DNA of 64,000 bases from Cytophagales bacterium. GTDB taxonomy: Bacteria > Bacteroidota > Bacteroidia > Cytophagales > Spirosomataceae. Location: positions 1 to 64,000 of the forward strand of contig JANSYO010000018.1 in the NCBI GenBank assembly GCA_024742395.1, written 5' to 3'. Positions 1 to 9,016 of the stretch are shown one piece after another. The notes under the pieces are model-generated. The model was not told the origin of the DNA and made no database searches. It worked only from the letters and a program-made list of their open reading frames with translations. Made by a program: the position numbers and the translations under genes. The stretch's first letter is position 1. Every line of letters begins with the position of its first letter.

Positions 1-664
1 AAGACCCATTCTTTGAGCCAAAATCACCATGGCCGTGGCCCAGATGCATACATTGGCTTCAATTGTTACCCCGGCTTCTCTTTTGTAGGCTTTGATGATA
101 AACTGGCTTCCCTCGTTAAAACGATTGACATCATGATTAAGAATACCCTCAACACATATAATCTCCTTTCTCAAAACCTCGGAGGTTTGCCGCTTTTATT
201 TGTTTAAACCGAGGAAGGTGCTCGTCAATTAAAGCCTGATTTTGAGTAAGCATCCCCTTTTTTATTAAAGAGGCTGTGAAATTATAATTGGCTTTGTGTT
301 CATTACCCAAGACAATAATATTCTTAAGATATTTCTGAAAAAAAGCTTCGTCTTTACAGCAAAGCCCATAATTATAACCATACCAATTTTGACGGATTAC
401 TACATCGGACCTTACATCAAATTCAAGGTTTGGATACTTTTTTAAGACAAGTTCATTTTGAAGATGCTCTACAAAAAGAGCTTTGAAGAGGTTGTTTCTT
501 GCGTCATGAACATTTTTTTTGTATAGACAATAGACTGCAAGATCTTCATAATCATAGTTCTTGCAAAGTGCATTAAAACTAAAGCCCTGGTAAATTTTTA
601 AACCCTTAAAGTAATCTAATCGTCCTTCAATGTACTTTTGATATTGATCTTTAAATTTTCCCAT
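1..664 (-). pseudogene. Frameshifted Imm49-like immunity protein gene, cut by window edge
   Basis: An ATG at 664 opens 171 codons that end in an early TGA at 149-151. Directly after the TAT codon of GDY, shifting by one base opens a second frame that runs without a stop to base 1 (CVEGILNHDVNRFNEG.. to ..WATAMVILAQRMGL). Joined, the two parts read as one helical protein whose tail resembles the Imm49 family (a Kxxxx-EGxLNxD..F..G segment, then an ATA..ILAxxxG ending). Imm49 proteins neutralise the toxin tips of polymorphic toxins in the cytoplasm; here the gene starts 1 bp after a toxin-like fragment, the usual toxin-then-immunity order. The break is seen; the family call is from memory of the family and moderately sure. 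A sequencing error or programmed +1 shift could also explain the break. The 3' end lies outside the window. Confidence 0.5.
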
Positions 665-665
665 T

Positions 666-926
666 CTAGTTAACTTTTATTACACTGGCATCACCTTCGT
701 AGTCTACTTGGATTATATATTTCTCAATTTGATTTTTTTTCTTTTCCATCATATAGTCTATTAACTCACTTGTTTCATTATGAATTGGCTTAGTGCTACT
801 TAAATATATTCTTGCTAAACCATGTATCCACTCATCCATCATCTGAAAACTGCCGTAGCCTTTACCCAAAATTACACCAGTAGGAATAGTTTTGGAAGTA
901 TAGCTTTTGACTTCAATCATAATCAT
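666..926 (-). CDS. Orphan C-terminal tip of a PD-(D/E)xK-fold polymorphic toxin
   Basis: An 86-residue protein with no signal peptide or delivery domain. It starts MIMIEVKSYTSK, and the IEVK strand fits the E-x-K half of a PD-(D/E)xK nuclease core; a GxGxGSxQMMDEWI segment around residues 22-34 is like that of restriction-endonuclease-fold toxin domains at the ends of large secreted toxins. Such tips cut nucleic acid in rival cells. The acidic residue before the E-x-K is not present, because the frame is closed by a TAG three codons upstream of the start, so this is probably a truncated, inactive remnant. It is followed 1 bp later by an Imm49-like gene. The link to that family is inference; expression is unproven. 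Confidence 0.45.
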   Translation of the reverse strand: MIMIEVKSYTSKTIPTGVILGKGYGSFQMMDEWIHGLARIYLSSTKPIHNETSELIDYMMEKKKNQIEKYIIQVDYEGDASVIKVN

Positions 927-985
927 TTTTGCCTAATCTGAAGTGTTGCATTTAATGAAAGAACTATAAAAAAGTCATAAGTAAC

Positions 986-1012
986 AAAAAAAGACCCACC
1001 ACCAGGCAGGTC
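986..1012 (-). terminator. Intrinsic terminator after the SDR epimerase gene
   Basis: On the minus strand an 8-bp stem (GACCTGCC / GGTGGGTC, two G-T wobbles) with loop TGGT is followed by seven T. It lies about 120 bp past the stop of the epimerase-like gene at 1133 and separates it from the toxin/immunity remnant. Confidence 0.75.
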
Positions 1013-1028
1013 TAATCTTAATAAAATC

Positions 1029-1121
1029 TAAAGACTCTTATCTTCTATCTCAAGACTTTAGTCTCAAATCTTATGTCTTGTGTCTTTTATCTTGTGTCTT
1101 GTGTCTTATATCTTATGTCTC
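1029..1121. repeat. Low-complexity run of degenerate GTCTT / AAGAC units
   Basis: Between the epimerase stop and its terminator the plus strand shows many variants of tcttgtgtctt, tcttatgtct and agtctcaaatc, that is, imperfect copies of a roughly 10-base AAGACACAAG-like unit on the minus strand. It lies in the 3' untranslated part of the epimerase transcript. Seen directly; its origin (slippage or a dispersed repeat family) cannot be told from one copy. Confidence 0.55.
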
Positions 1122-1132
1122 TTTCCCAAGCC

Positions 1133-2194
1133 CTAAACCCTCTTAGAGATATTATCATACATCTGAGTCAAAGTCGTCTTCAAGTCGTATTTCCAGTCCC
1201 AGCCCGGATAATGCTCTTTGAATTTACTAAGGTCAGAGATGTACCAGATATGGTCTCCTATTCTGTTATCATCAGAAAGGCTATAATTCATTTTGTTACC
1301 CGTAATTTCTTCACAAAGTGCTATTCCCTCTGTCATCGAGCAGTTTGAGAAACGACCTCCACCGGCGTTGTAAACTTCTGCAACACGTGGATTTTGATAA
1401 AAATGCCAGAACATATTTACTAAATCCCAGCTGTGAATATTGTCACGCACCTGCTTGCCTTTGTAACCAAAGATGGTGTAATGATTGCCTGTAATGGCAC
1501 ACTTCATTAAATAAGCTAAGAAACCATGAAGCTGAGCACCTGAGTGGTTTGGCCCGGTTAAGCATCCTCCACGGAAAACCCCGGTTTTCATTCCGAAATA
1601 ACGACCATACTCCTGAACCAACACATCGGCAGCCACTTTTGAAGCTCCAAAAAGACTGTGTTTAGTATGATCAATGCTCATTTGCTCATCAATCCCATTT
1701 TCATAATAGGCATGATCTTCAGCAATCTCCCAACGAGTTTCTTTCTCCACTAATGGAAGAAAGTTTGGATTGTCTCCATAAACCTTATTGGTAGATGTAA
1801 AAATAAATACGGCTTCAGGGCAGTGCTGACGGGTCATTTCCAGCATTACCAGTGTACCGTTAGCATTCACGGTAAAATCCATAAAAGGCTCACGGGCCGC
1901 CCAGTCATGTGATGGCTGTGCAGCCGTATGAATGATCAGTTTAACGTCTTTGCCATATTCCGCAAATATTTTTCCGATTTCTACTTCAGAACGGATATCG
2001 GCCTGGTAGTGCTTATAATTACTGTAATTATCTTCTATTCTTTTCTTATTCCATTCAGTAGAGGCCTCATTACCAAAGAAATAGGCTCTGAGATTATTAT
2101 CAATACCCACTACCAGGTCAAATTTATCGGCCATAAAAGCCACAGACTCAGAACCAATAAGACCAGCTGAACCTGTTACAATTGCTACGTTCAT
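1133..2194 (-). CDS. NAD-dependent epimerase/dehydratase, CDP-paratose 2-epimerase-like
   Basis: Extended SDR of 353 residues, normal length for the family. The nucleotide-binding TGxxGLIG loop is at residues 7-14, with Asp31 (GIDNN) marking NAD preference. The sequence from SLFGASK (181-186) through the [12 protein letters not shown] segment matches a conserved group related to CDP-paratose/CDP-tyvelose 2-epimerases, which change a hydroxyl on a nucleotide-linked sugar for cell-surface glycans. The usual catalytic Tyr of YxxxK is Phe182 here, with Lys186 kept. The stop is followed by a repeat-rich trailer and a clear terminator; the start lies 20 bp after the terminator of the upstream lipoprotein gene. 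The exact substrate cannot be read from the sequence. Confidence 0.8.
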   Translation of the reverse strand: MNVAIVTGSAGLIGSESVAFMADKFDLVVGIDNNLRAYFFGNEASTEWNKKRIEDNYSNYKHYQADIRSEVEIGKIFAEYGKDVKLIIHTAAQPSHDWAAREPFMDFTVNANGTLVMLEMTRQHCPEAVFIFTSTNKVYGDNPNFLPLVEKETRWEIAEDHAYYENGIDEQMSIDHTKHSLFGASKVAADVLVQEYGRYFGMKTGVFRGGCLTGPNHSGAQLHGFLAYLMKCAITGNHYTIFGYKGKQVRDNIHSWDLVNMFWHFYQNPRVAEVYNAGGGRFSNCSMTEGIALCEEITGNKMNYSLSDDNRIGDHIWYISDLSKFKEHYPGWDWKYDLKTTLTQMYDNISKRV

Positions 2195-2215
2195 GATGAA
2201 TAGATTATTATAAGC

Positions 2216-2247
2216 AAAAAAGCGAACGGCTCAAAAGAACCGCTCGC
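2216..2247 (-). terminator. Strong intrinsic terminator after the small lipoprotein gene
   Basis: Minus strand: 11-bp stem GCGAGCGGTTC / GAGCCGTTCGC with two G-T wobbles, loop TTTT, then six T. It begins about 30 bp after the stop of the lipoprotein gene and ends just before the epimerase start. Confidence 0.85.
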
Positions 2248-2276
2248 ATGATTTATTTTAATGATTTAGCAAGTAA

Positions 2277-2504
2277 TTACTTGCCATATAGTTTTTCTTT
2301 GATAGCAGCGGGTCTGGCAGCATCTTCAGGAGAAGCTTCATACTGCTGCTTAAGTTGACGAGCAGGAGTACCAGGACCGTCACCATAAATGCGTTCGTTA
2401 CCTTCGTTCACATCTTTTTGCTTGATGGTATTGTTTTTCTGATAGTCACAAGAACTTAAAGCTACCACTCCAGCCAGAAGGAATAAAAATCCTAATCGTT
2501 TCAT
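2277..2504 (-). CDS. Small lipoprotein of unknown function
   Basis: A 75-residue precursor: MKRL.., a short hydrophobic stretch and a lipobox ending VALSSC (Cys19), so the mature part is about 57 residues, polar and anchored to a membrane by lipid. I chose the ATG at 2504 because a good Bacteroidota promoter (-7 box 2532-2539) covers the earlier in-frame ATG at 2534. It has its own promoter and terminator, so it is a single-gene unit. I recognise no domain; function unknown. Confidence 0.75.
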   Translation of the reverse strand: MKRLGFLFLLAGVVALSSCDYQKNNTIKQKDVNEGNERIYGDGPGTPARQLKQQYEASPEDAARPAAIKEKLYGK

Positions 2505-2531
2505 TCGTATTTGTCTTAGTATAAATTTGCA

Positions 2532-2563
2532 CAAATTTAAGTTTGACAGCTCAGATAGCCAAA
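2532..2563 (-). promoter_or_regulatory. Bacteroidota-type promoter of the small lipoprotein gene
   Basis: Minus strand: -33 TTTG (2560-2563), 20-base spacer, -7 TAAATTTG (2532-2539), a full match to TTTG-N19/20-TAnnTTTG. Transcription would start near 2524, about 20 bases before the chosen ATG at 2504, and excludes the ATG at 2534 as start. Confidence 0.65.
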
Positions 2564-2646
2564 GTTTATTGAATTAAAACGGTAAAAGCTTCTGAATTTC
2601 TTTTAACCGGCTTAGTGGGCCATCTTTTAAATAGAGAAAAAATCAT

Positions 2647-3846
2647 ATGAAATACGATGTAGTGGTAATTGGAGGGGGAATTGTAGGATTGGCAACTGCT
2701 TTGAAAATAAAAGAGCAAAAGCCGAATACACGATTAGTGGTGATAGAAAAAGAAGATGGCCCGGCCAAACACCAAACAGGGAATAACAGTGGGGTTATTC
2801 ACTCCGGTCTTTATTATAAGCCGGGAAGTCTAAAGGCTTTAAACTGCATCAATGGCTACAATATGCTTCTCGATTTCTGCCGCAAAGAAGAAATCAATTT
2901 TGATCTCTGCGGAAAAATAGTGGTAGCCACAAGAGCTGAGCAGCTACCCATTCTTGAAACCTTATTCCAAAGAGGCAATGAAAATGGACTGACGAATCTG
3001 GAATACCTGAATCCTGAGCAAATGAAGGAAATAGAACCTCATGTAGCAGGCATTAAAGGAATAAAAGTTCCTCAAACAGGTATTATTGACTATACCGCAG
3101 TTTCGCTAAAATATGCTGAAAAAATTCAGGAGCTGGGCGGAGAAATCAGGTTTAATGAGAGAGTGTATTCTGTTTCTGAAATCAACAGCGTTTCTACGGT
3201 GGTCACCACTAAAGGAAGCTACGACACCAGTTTGGTTGTAAACTGCGGTGGTTTATATTCAGATAAGATTGCTCAAATGACTCAAGAGGAGAAAATCAAT
3301 CTCAAAATTGTACCTTTCAGAGGAGAATACTATGAGCTCAAACCTGAGAAGCAACATTTAGTTAAACATCTAATTTACCCCGTACCCGACCCCAATTTCC
3401 CATTCCTTGGTGTTCATTTTACCCGAATGATTAACGGCGGAGTAGAAGCCGGCCCCAATGCCGTATTGGCCTTCAGAAGAGAGGGCTATAAGAAAACCGA
3501 TTTTAAATTCTCCGAACTAAAAGAAACCCTACTTTGGCCAGGTTTCCAAAAAGTGGCCGCCAAATATTGGAAAACTGGTATGGGTGAATATTATCGTTCG
3601 TTTTCAAAGGCTGCATTCACTAAAGCACTTCAGGAACTCATTCCTGAAATAAAGGCCGAAGATCTAAAACCCGGAGGAGCAGGAGTACGTGCACAGGCTT
3701 GTGATATTACCGGCGGATTATTGGATGATTTTAGTATTATTGAAAATAAACAGGCTATCAATGTATGTAACGCCCCATCTCCTGCAGCTACCAGCTCTCT
3801 TTCTATAGGACAAGCAGTGAGTGAGATGGTTTTAAAAAGACTTTAA
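2647..3846 (+). CDS. lhgO: L-2-hydroxyglutarate oxidase
   Basis: A 399-residue FAD enzyme of the DAO family. It oxidises L-2-hydroxyglutarate to 2-oxoglutarate and passes electrons to the membrane quinone pool. The dinucleotide-binding GGGIVGLA is at residues 9-16, followed by the family's HQTGNNSGVIHSGLYY segment (about 42-57) and a C-terminal GGAGVRAQ. Length and motifs match LhgO throughout. It stands alone on the plus strand, 108 bp upstream of nuoL; both feed the respiratory chain, but they probably have separate promoters. Confidence 0.92.
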   Translation: MKYDVVVIGGGIVGLATALKIKEQKPNTRLVVIEKEDGPAKHQTGNNSGVIHSGLYYKPGSLKALNCINGYNMLLDFCRKEEINFDLCGKIVVATRAEQLPILETLFQRGNENGLTNLEYLNPEQMKEIEPHVAGIKGIKVPQTGIIDYTAVSLKYAEKIQELGGEIRFNERVYSVSEINSVSTVVTTKGSYDTSLVVNCGGLYSDKIAQMTQEEKINLKIVPFRGEYYELKPEKQHLVKHLIYPVPDPNFPFLGVHFTRMINGGVEAGPNAVLAFRREGYKKTDFKFSELKETLLWPGFQKVAAKYWKTGMGEYYRSFSKAAFTKALQELIPEIKAEDLKPGGAGVRAQACDITGGLLDDFSIIENKQAINVCNAPSPAATSSLSIGQAVSEMVLKRL

Positions 3847-3924
3847 AGTACTTTGCAAAAAAAAGATAGAATTGAAAATAAAAAACAATACTCTACCAAA
3901 TTAGTAGACTAAAATAAAACCACT

Positions 3925-3932
3925 TATTTTTG
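3925..3932 (+). promoter_or_regulatory. Candidate -7 box upstream of nuoL
   Basis: TATTTTTG fits TAnnTTTG and would start transcription about 15 bases before the nuoL ATG. The -33 region shows only TTAG at 3901-3904, so the call is weak. Confidence 0.35.
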
Positions 3933-3954
3933 CCGCTTCTCAGAACCCAATTGA

Positions 3955-5997
3955 ATGCCAACTGATCAAGTCATATTTATCACTTTATTAGCCTACCTTG
4001 CAGGTTTCGGAGTGCTTATTATTGGTCGAAAAAACCTTTCAATACAGCTAGGAAATGTCCTATCTATAAGCATAAATACGCTTGGCTTATTACTTTCTTT
4101 TTGGCTTATCTCCAGATTTAGAGAAACAGAAATATTTCAATACAAGTGGGTAAAACTAGGGCAACATGAATTTAATTTCACCCTACTAATCAATAAGTTA
4201 AGCCTATTGATGCTTGCTCTGGTACAGGGCATTGCTCTTTTGGTTCAGGTATTCTCGCTAAAATACATGAAAGGTGACCCCAGATATCTGAATTACTTCA
4301 GCTATTTAAATCTTTTTGTGTTTTCAATGCTGGGCCTGGTAGTGTCTGGAAATCTACTTTTCATTTTCTTCTTTTGGGAACTTGTGGGTTTTTGCTCCTA
4401 TCTACTCATCGGTTTTTGGTTTGAGAAGCAATCAGCCACTAACGCCTCTTTGAAGGCTTTTATAGTAAATAGAATAGGAGACGCAGGTTTTCTTATCGGT
4501 ATTGGACTTGTTTTTTTTCTATTTAATACGCTGGATTTAGAGCTCCTTTCTAATTCTCAATCTACCGCCGCACCCGGTGTTTTAACTTTAACGGCTCTCA
4601 TGCTCTTTATGGGATGTGTAGGTAAATCGGCTCAATTTCCGTTACAAATTTGGCTACCTGATGCCATGGAAGGGCCAACACCCGTTTCTGCTTTAATACA
4701 CGCTGCCACAATGGTGGCTGCCGGTATATTTTTGCTGGCCAGAATAGATTTCTTAATTACACCGGATGCCGGATTAATCATAGCCCTCATTGGTGCAGTT
4801 ACTGCACTACTAGCCGCTTACTCTGCAATTTTCCAATTTGACATTAAGAAGGTTCTCGCCTACTCTACGGTATCTCAATTAGGCCTGATGGTTATGGGAA
4901 TGGGTGTAGGAGCTGCAAATGCTTCTCTTTTTCATTTATTCACGCATGCATTCTTTAAAGCAGGCCTTTTCCTGATTGCCGGAGCTATCATCCATTATGC
5001 TCATCATGAGCAGGACATGAGAAAAATGGGCGGCCTCCTTTATAAAAAACCTTGGCTTGCTTTCAGTTATATTATTTGCGGAGCAGCCCTGGCTGGTTTA
5101 CCTTTTACTTCGGGTTTTCTGTCAAAAGACGCCTTGATACTTTCAGCGTTTAATTGGTCTGCAGAGCAAGCTAATCCTATGACTATTCTTATTCCTTTGA
5201 TGGGAATAATTGCTTCTGTAATGACTGCCTTTTATGTTACAAGACAATTCGTTTTGATTTTCCTCAGCAGTTCTAAAGAAAAAATCAAATGGAGTAAACC
5301 AGACCTTATGGAATGGGTGATCTTCCCCTTAGTTATTTGCTCTTTTTGGCTTTTGCACAGCAATAATCCTTTAGACTTTGTCACCAGTAATTTTTCAACA
5401 CATTTTGAGATAAAACATCAGGAAAATCATTGGGTAGCTTATAGCTTATTGGCCGCTGCTATATTATCCATCGGTTATTCATATTACAGATTCCAGATTC
5501 TAAAGAAGGATTTACCCCAGAATATCTGGAGTAATTTGGGTCTAAATCATTATTATCTGGATCACTTTTATGTGAAACGAGTGGCCTGTGCTTTGGTAGG
5601 AAAATTCCAGCCAAATCCTTTAGATAATGTAAATACAGAAGAACATATCAGTTCGGGATTAACAGACCTGGTTCAAACTATTGACCAGAAAGCTGTGGAC
5701 GGCCTGGTGAATAAAATAGGTACTGGTCAAAAGAATTTTGCCAAAGGACTTACCCAATTTGACCGCAAGGGAGTGGATGGATTTGTAGGATTACTCACTA
5801 GCACAATCATTTTCTTAGGCAATGTAGGCTCATACATTGACAGTAAACTCGTAGATGGCCTCATTGGCTGGATATCCAGATTGGTTAGTAATATTGGTGA
5901 AGGTTTAAGAAAAGTACAATCAGGTCGTTTACAATCGTATTTAATGGTATTAATCCTCATATTTGTCGCTTTGTTGATTTTCCTGGCAATATTTTAA
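3955..5997 (+). CDS. nuoL: NADH-quinone oxidoreductase subunit L
   Basis: Large antiporter-like subunit of respiratory complex I, 680 residues, with hydrophobic helices throughout. The most conserved part is around residues 222-255 (KSAQFPLQIWLPDAMEGPTP..SALIHAATM) with the channel lysine of GKSAQ. WELVGFCSYLL lies near residue 140. The C-terminal part contains the long lateral-helix region and ends in a last membrane helix. It pumps protons at the far end of the membrane arm. It is followed 7 bp later by nuoM. No other nuo gene lies upstream in this window. Confidence 0.95.
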   Translation: MPTDQVIFITLLAYLAGFGVLIIGRKNLSIQLGNVLSISINTLGLLLSFWLISRFRETEIFQYKWVKLGQHEFNFTLLINKLSLLMLALVQGIALLVQVFSLKYMKGDPRYLNYFSYLNLFVFSMLGLVVSGNLLFIFFFWELVGFCSYLLIGFWFEKQSATNASLKAFIVNRIGDAGFLIGIGLVFFLFNTLDLELLSNSQSTAAPGVLTLTALMLFMGCVGKSAQFPLQIWLPDAMEGPTPVSALIHAATMVAAGIFLLARIDFLITPDAGLIIALIGAVTALLAAYSAIFQFDIKKVLAYSTVSQLGLMVMGMGVGAANASLFHLFTHAFFKAGLFLIAGAIIHYAHHEQDMRKMGGLLYKKPWLAFSYIICGAALAGLPFTSGFLSKDALILSAFNWSAEQANPMTILIPLMGIIASVMTAFYVTRQFVLIFLSSSKEKIKWSKPDLMEWVIFPLVICSFWLLHSNNPLDFVTSNFSTHFEIKHQENHWVAYSLLAAAILSIGYSYYRFQILKKDLPQNIWSNLGLNHYYLDHFYVKRVACALVGKFQPNPLDNVNTEEHISSGLTDLVQTIDQKAVDGLVNKIGTGQKNFAKGLTQFDRKGVDGFVGLLTSTIIFLGNVGSYIDSKLVDGLIGWISRLVSNIGEGLRKVQSGRLQSYLMVLILIFVALLIFLAIF

Positions 5998-6004
5998 AGA
6001 GTCT

Positions 6005-7579
6005 ATGACAGAATATTTACTCTCCCTTTTAATCTTTTTGCCTCTTCTGGCCGGAGTCATCGTACTATTGCTGCCCAAAAATCTGGAGCCCTATTCAAAG
6101 CATTTAGCCATTGTGGTTTCCACCTTCACTCTGATTATAAGTTTGTATGTATTCAAGAGTTTTGATCCGGCCTTAGCTGGTTACCAATTTCTTGAAGAAA
6201 AACCATGGATTAATTTAGACTTAGGGAATTTCGGCATCTTTTCAATTAAATATATTCTTGGTGTAGATGGCATTAGTTTACCTATGGTATTATTGGCAGG
6301 CATTGTACTGCTGGCAGGAGCCATTTCATCTACCAGTATTAAAAGAAGACCCAAGGCCTTTTATGCTTTTTTTCTGCTTTTGAGTAGTTCTATTTATGGA
6401 TGTTTCATTTCTTTAGACTTCTTCCTCTTCTTCCTCTTCTTTGAATTTATGCTTCTTCCTATGTATTTCCTCATTGGCATTTGGGGAGGCGACAGAAGAG
6501 AATATGCAGCCATGAAATTCATAATCTATACACTGGTAGGTTCTGTATTTATTTTAGTGGTTATGCTGGCCATGGGTTTATCAGTAAATGCCCCTGCCAT
6601 AGACGGAAGAACTGTATTCACTTTTGACTTCAGACTGTTGGGGAACGCTTCCAATTATATTTCGGGTTCGGTTTTAGATCAAAGCAGCTCAATTTCCTGG
6701 CTTAGATGGCCTGTCAGAACTATCCTTTTTATTCTGTTATTAATTGGCTTCGGTATAAAACTTCCCATTGTACCTTTTCATACCTGGTTACCAGATGCTC
6801 ACGTAGAGGCACCTACTTCCATTTCAGTGGTATTAGCAGGTATTCTTTTAAAAGTTGGTGGATATGGCTTTATCAGAATAGGCATGGGATTCTTTCCTCA
6901 AGAGGCCATTGATTTTGCACCATGGATAGCAGGATTGGGCGTATTATCCATCATTTATGGTGCATTTAATGCCATTGCCCAGGATGACCTCAAAAAGTTA
7001 ATTGCCTATTCTTCTGTTTCACATATGGGTTTTGTCTTTTTGGGTTTCGCTGCCTTCAATAGCGAAGGCATAAATGGGGGCATTTATCAAATGTTCAGTC
7101 ATGGTATTCTATCTTCTATGCTGTTTCTTGTAGTGGGAGTTATTTATGATAGAACACATAACAGACTTATCCATAATTACAGAGGCTTGGCAGGCAAAAT
7201 GCCTTTATACACGGGAGCTGTAATCATTGCTTTTTTTGGTTCACTTGGCTTGCCCGGAATATCAGGTTTCATAGGCGAATTTTTCTCATTATTGGGTGGT
7301 TTCAGTAGCCCATACTTATCTAAATGGTTTCCTTCTATTGCCGTTTTAGGTATCATCCTATCTGCAGTGTATCTACTTTGGGCATTACAAAGAATGTTTT
7401 TTGGCAAATTCTGGGTGAACAGGGATCTCAAAGATCAAATGGATGACCTTACCTTAAGAGAAAGTATCCTGCTTTATTCACTTGGCTTTCTGGCTATCTT
7501 GTTTGGGGTATGGCCTGCATTACTTTTTGACGTCACTAATAATGGCGTTGATGTTTTTCTTAAAACCATCGGTCTTTAA
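6005..7579 (+). CDS. nuoM: NADH-quinone oxidoreductase subunit M
   Basis: Second antiporter-like proton-pumping subunit of complex I, 524 residues, multi-pass. IKLPIVPFHTWLPDAHVEAPT..SVVLAG (about 250-278) is the family signature, with its conserved Lys; QDDLKKLIAYSSVSHMGF (about 324-342) is the second. It starts 7 bp after nuoL and its TAA directly abuts the nuoN ATG, so the three genes are one translationally coupled unit. Confidence 0.95.
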   Translation: MTEYLLSLLIFLPLLAGVIVLLLPKNLEPYSKHLAIVVSTFTLIISLYVFKSFDPALAGYQFLEEKPWINLDLGNFGIFSIKYILGVDGISLPMVLLAGIVLLAGAISSTSIKRRPKAFYAFFLLLSSSIYGCFISLDFFLFFLFFEFMLLPMYFLIGIWGGDRREYAAMKFIIYTLVGSVFILVVMLAMGLSVNAPAIDGRTVFTFDFRLLGNASNYISGSVLDQSSSISWLRWPVRTILFILLLIGFGIKLPIVPFHTWLPDAHVEAPTSISVVLAGILLKVGGYGFIRIGMGFFPQEAIDFAPWIAGLGVLSIIYGAFNAIAQDDLKKLIAYSSVSHMGFVFLGFAAFNSEGINGGIYQMFSHGILSSMLFLVVGVIYDRTHNRLIHNYRGLAGKMPLYTGAVIIAFFGSLGLPGISGFIGEFFSLLGGFSSPYLSKWFPSIAVLGIILSAVYLLWALQRMFFGKFWVNRDLKDQMDDLTLRESILLYSLGFLAILFGVWPALLFDVTNNGVDVFLKTIGL

Positions 7580-9016
7580 ATGCTAGAGCAGCTTTCACAT
7601 ATATTGACCAGCACCAGTAAATTGAACGGAGAAATTGCTCTGTTTGGTGGCATACTGGTTCTAATTTTCATTATTTCCTTTGGCCAAAGAAACAGCAAGT
7701 ATAATACTGTTCTTTGGTCGGTTAGTTTATTGACTGCCGTATTATCTTTTGCCCTCATTTACCAAAGTGACGCAATAGATCAACCCCTATTTAACAGTCT
7801 AGTTTTGCTCGATTCGCTGAGTATTTTTGCTAAAAAATTAGTGCTTATTGCCACCGCTTTAATACTGATTCATATCAAGGTCATGAAATACGATCTGGAA
7901 GGGGAGTATTACATCATGATTCTTGGCATTGCCTTCAGCTTATGCTTTTTATTAATGGCCAGCCATTTATTAAGCATGTTTGTGGCCTTAGAGTCAGTTT
8001 CTTTATGTTCCTATATGCTGGTAGCGTTTAATAAAAAAGCCAGAAACCTCGAGGCAGGTATTAAGTATCTCATTTTTGGGGCCACGGCTACGGCCATTAT
8101 GCTCTATGGCTCCTCTATTTTATTCGGGCTTTCCGGGAATCTTTCTTTTGAAGGTATTAAAGAAGCTTTAGCATCAGGAAGTAACAGTGGTCTACTCCTG
8201 CAAATAGCCCTGATAATGGTGCTTTCGGGACCGTTATTTAAACTGGCAGCTGCTCCGTTTCATATTTGGGCACCCGATGTATACGAGGCTACCCCCACCC
8301 CTCTGATATCTTATTTAGCAATAGCCCCTAAAATAGGAGGATTATTTTTGATATACAGACTCTTGGGCATCGTAGCTGTAGACCATACTTTCGTTTTAGC
8401 AGGTGTAATATTGCTTTCCATATTAATAGGAAATTTCTCTGCCCTGGCACAAACAAACGCCAAGAGAATGATGGGCTATTCAGGCATAGCTCAGTCAGGC
8501 TTTATTTTGGTAGGACTGCTGGGCCTTGAAATAACAGGAATACGAGCCTCTGCTTTTTATATGTCTGTTTATGTTTTTATGACTGCAGGTGCTTTTCTCA
8601 TGCTTGATATCATTGAAGAGCATACAAGCTCTTATGAGTTTAAAGACATGGCAGGCTTAAGTCAAAAGTTTGTCTACTTTGGGATAGTAGGCTTAATATT
8701 CATGGTAGGATTAACCGGTCTTCCGCCAACTTCCGGTTTCACGGCCAAATTCCTTGTTTTCACAAATGTATGGGAACAATATGCCAATGGAGGGCACAAA
8801 ATACTTTTATGGGTTCTTCTTTTTGGTTTGATTAATACGGCAATCTCCATCTATTACTACTTCAAGATCCCCTATTTTATGTTCTTGAAACCTCCTGCAG
8901 AAAAGGCTTTTGATCGTCAGGTTTCTGTACCTCAAATTGTATTACTCACCCTACTTGCTGTAGGTGTCATAGCCCTTTTCTTTGCACCGCAATGGATCCA
9001 GAACAGCATATTCTAA
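7580..9016 (+). CDS. nuoN: NADH-quinone oxidoreductase subunit N
   Basis: Third antiporter-like subunit of complex I, 478 residues. LFKLAAAPFHIWAPDVYEATPTP (about 219-241) and NAKRMMGYSGIAQSGF mark NuoN. Its start codon follows the nuoM stop without a gap. Its TAA overlaps by 4 bp the stop of the convergent gene at 9013, so no terminator can sit between them. Confidence 0.95.
   Translation: MLEQLSHILTSTSKLNGEIALFGGILVLIFIISFGQRNSKYNTVLWSVSLLTAVLSFALIYQSDAIDQPLFNSLVLLDSLSIFAKKLVLIATALILIHIKVMKYDLEGEYYIMILGIAFSLCFLLMASHLLSMFVALESVSLCSYMLVAFNKKARNLEAGIKYLIFGATATAIMLYGSSILFGLSGNLSFEGIKEALASGSNSGLLLQIALIMVLSGPLFKLAAAPFHIWAPDVYEATPTPLISYLAIAPKIGGLFLIYRLLGIVAVDHTFVLAGVILLSILIGNFSALAQTNAKRMMGYSGIAQSGFILVGLLGLEITGIRASAFYMSVYVFMTAGAFLMLDIIEEHTSSYEFKDMAGLSQKFVYFGIVGLIFMVGLTGLPPTSGFTAKFLVFTNVWEQYANGGHKILLWVLLFGLINTAISIYYYFKIPYFMFLKPPAEKAFDRQVSVPQIVLLTLLAVGVIALFFAPQWIQNSIF

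Noticed and set aside
13-207. 64-codon plus-strand open frame at the window start
   Set aside because: It is antisense to the better-supported immunity-like frame and has no protein-like motif.
1029-1121. CRISPR array
   Set aside because: The units are about 10 bases and degenerate, without regular spacers or cas genes.
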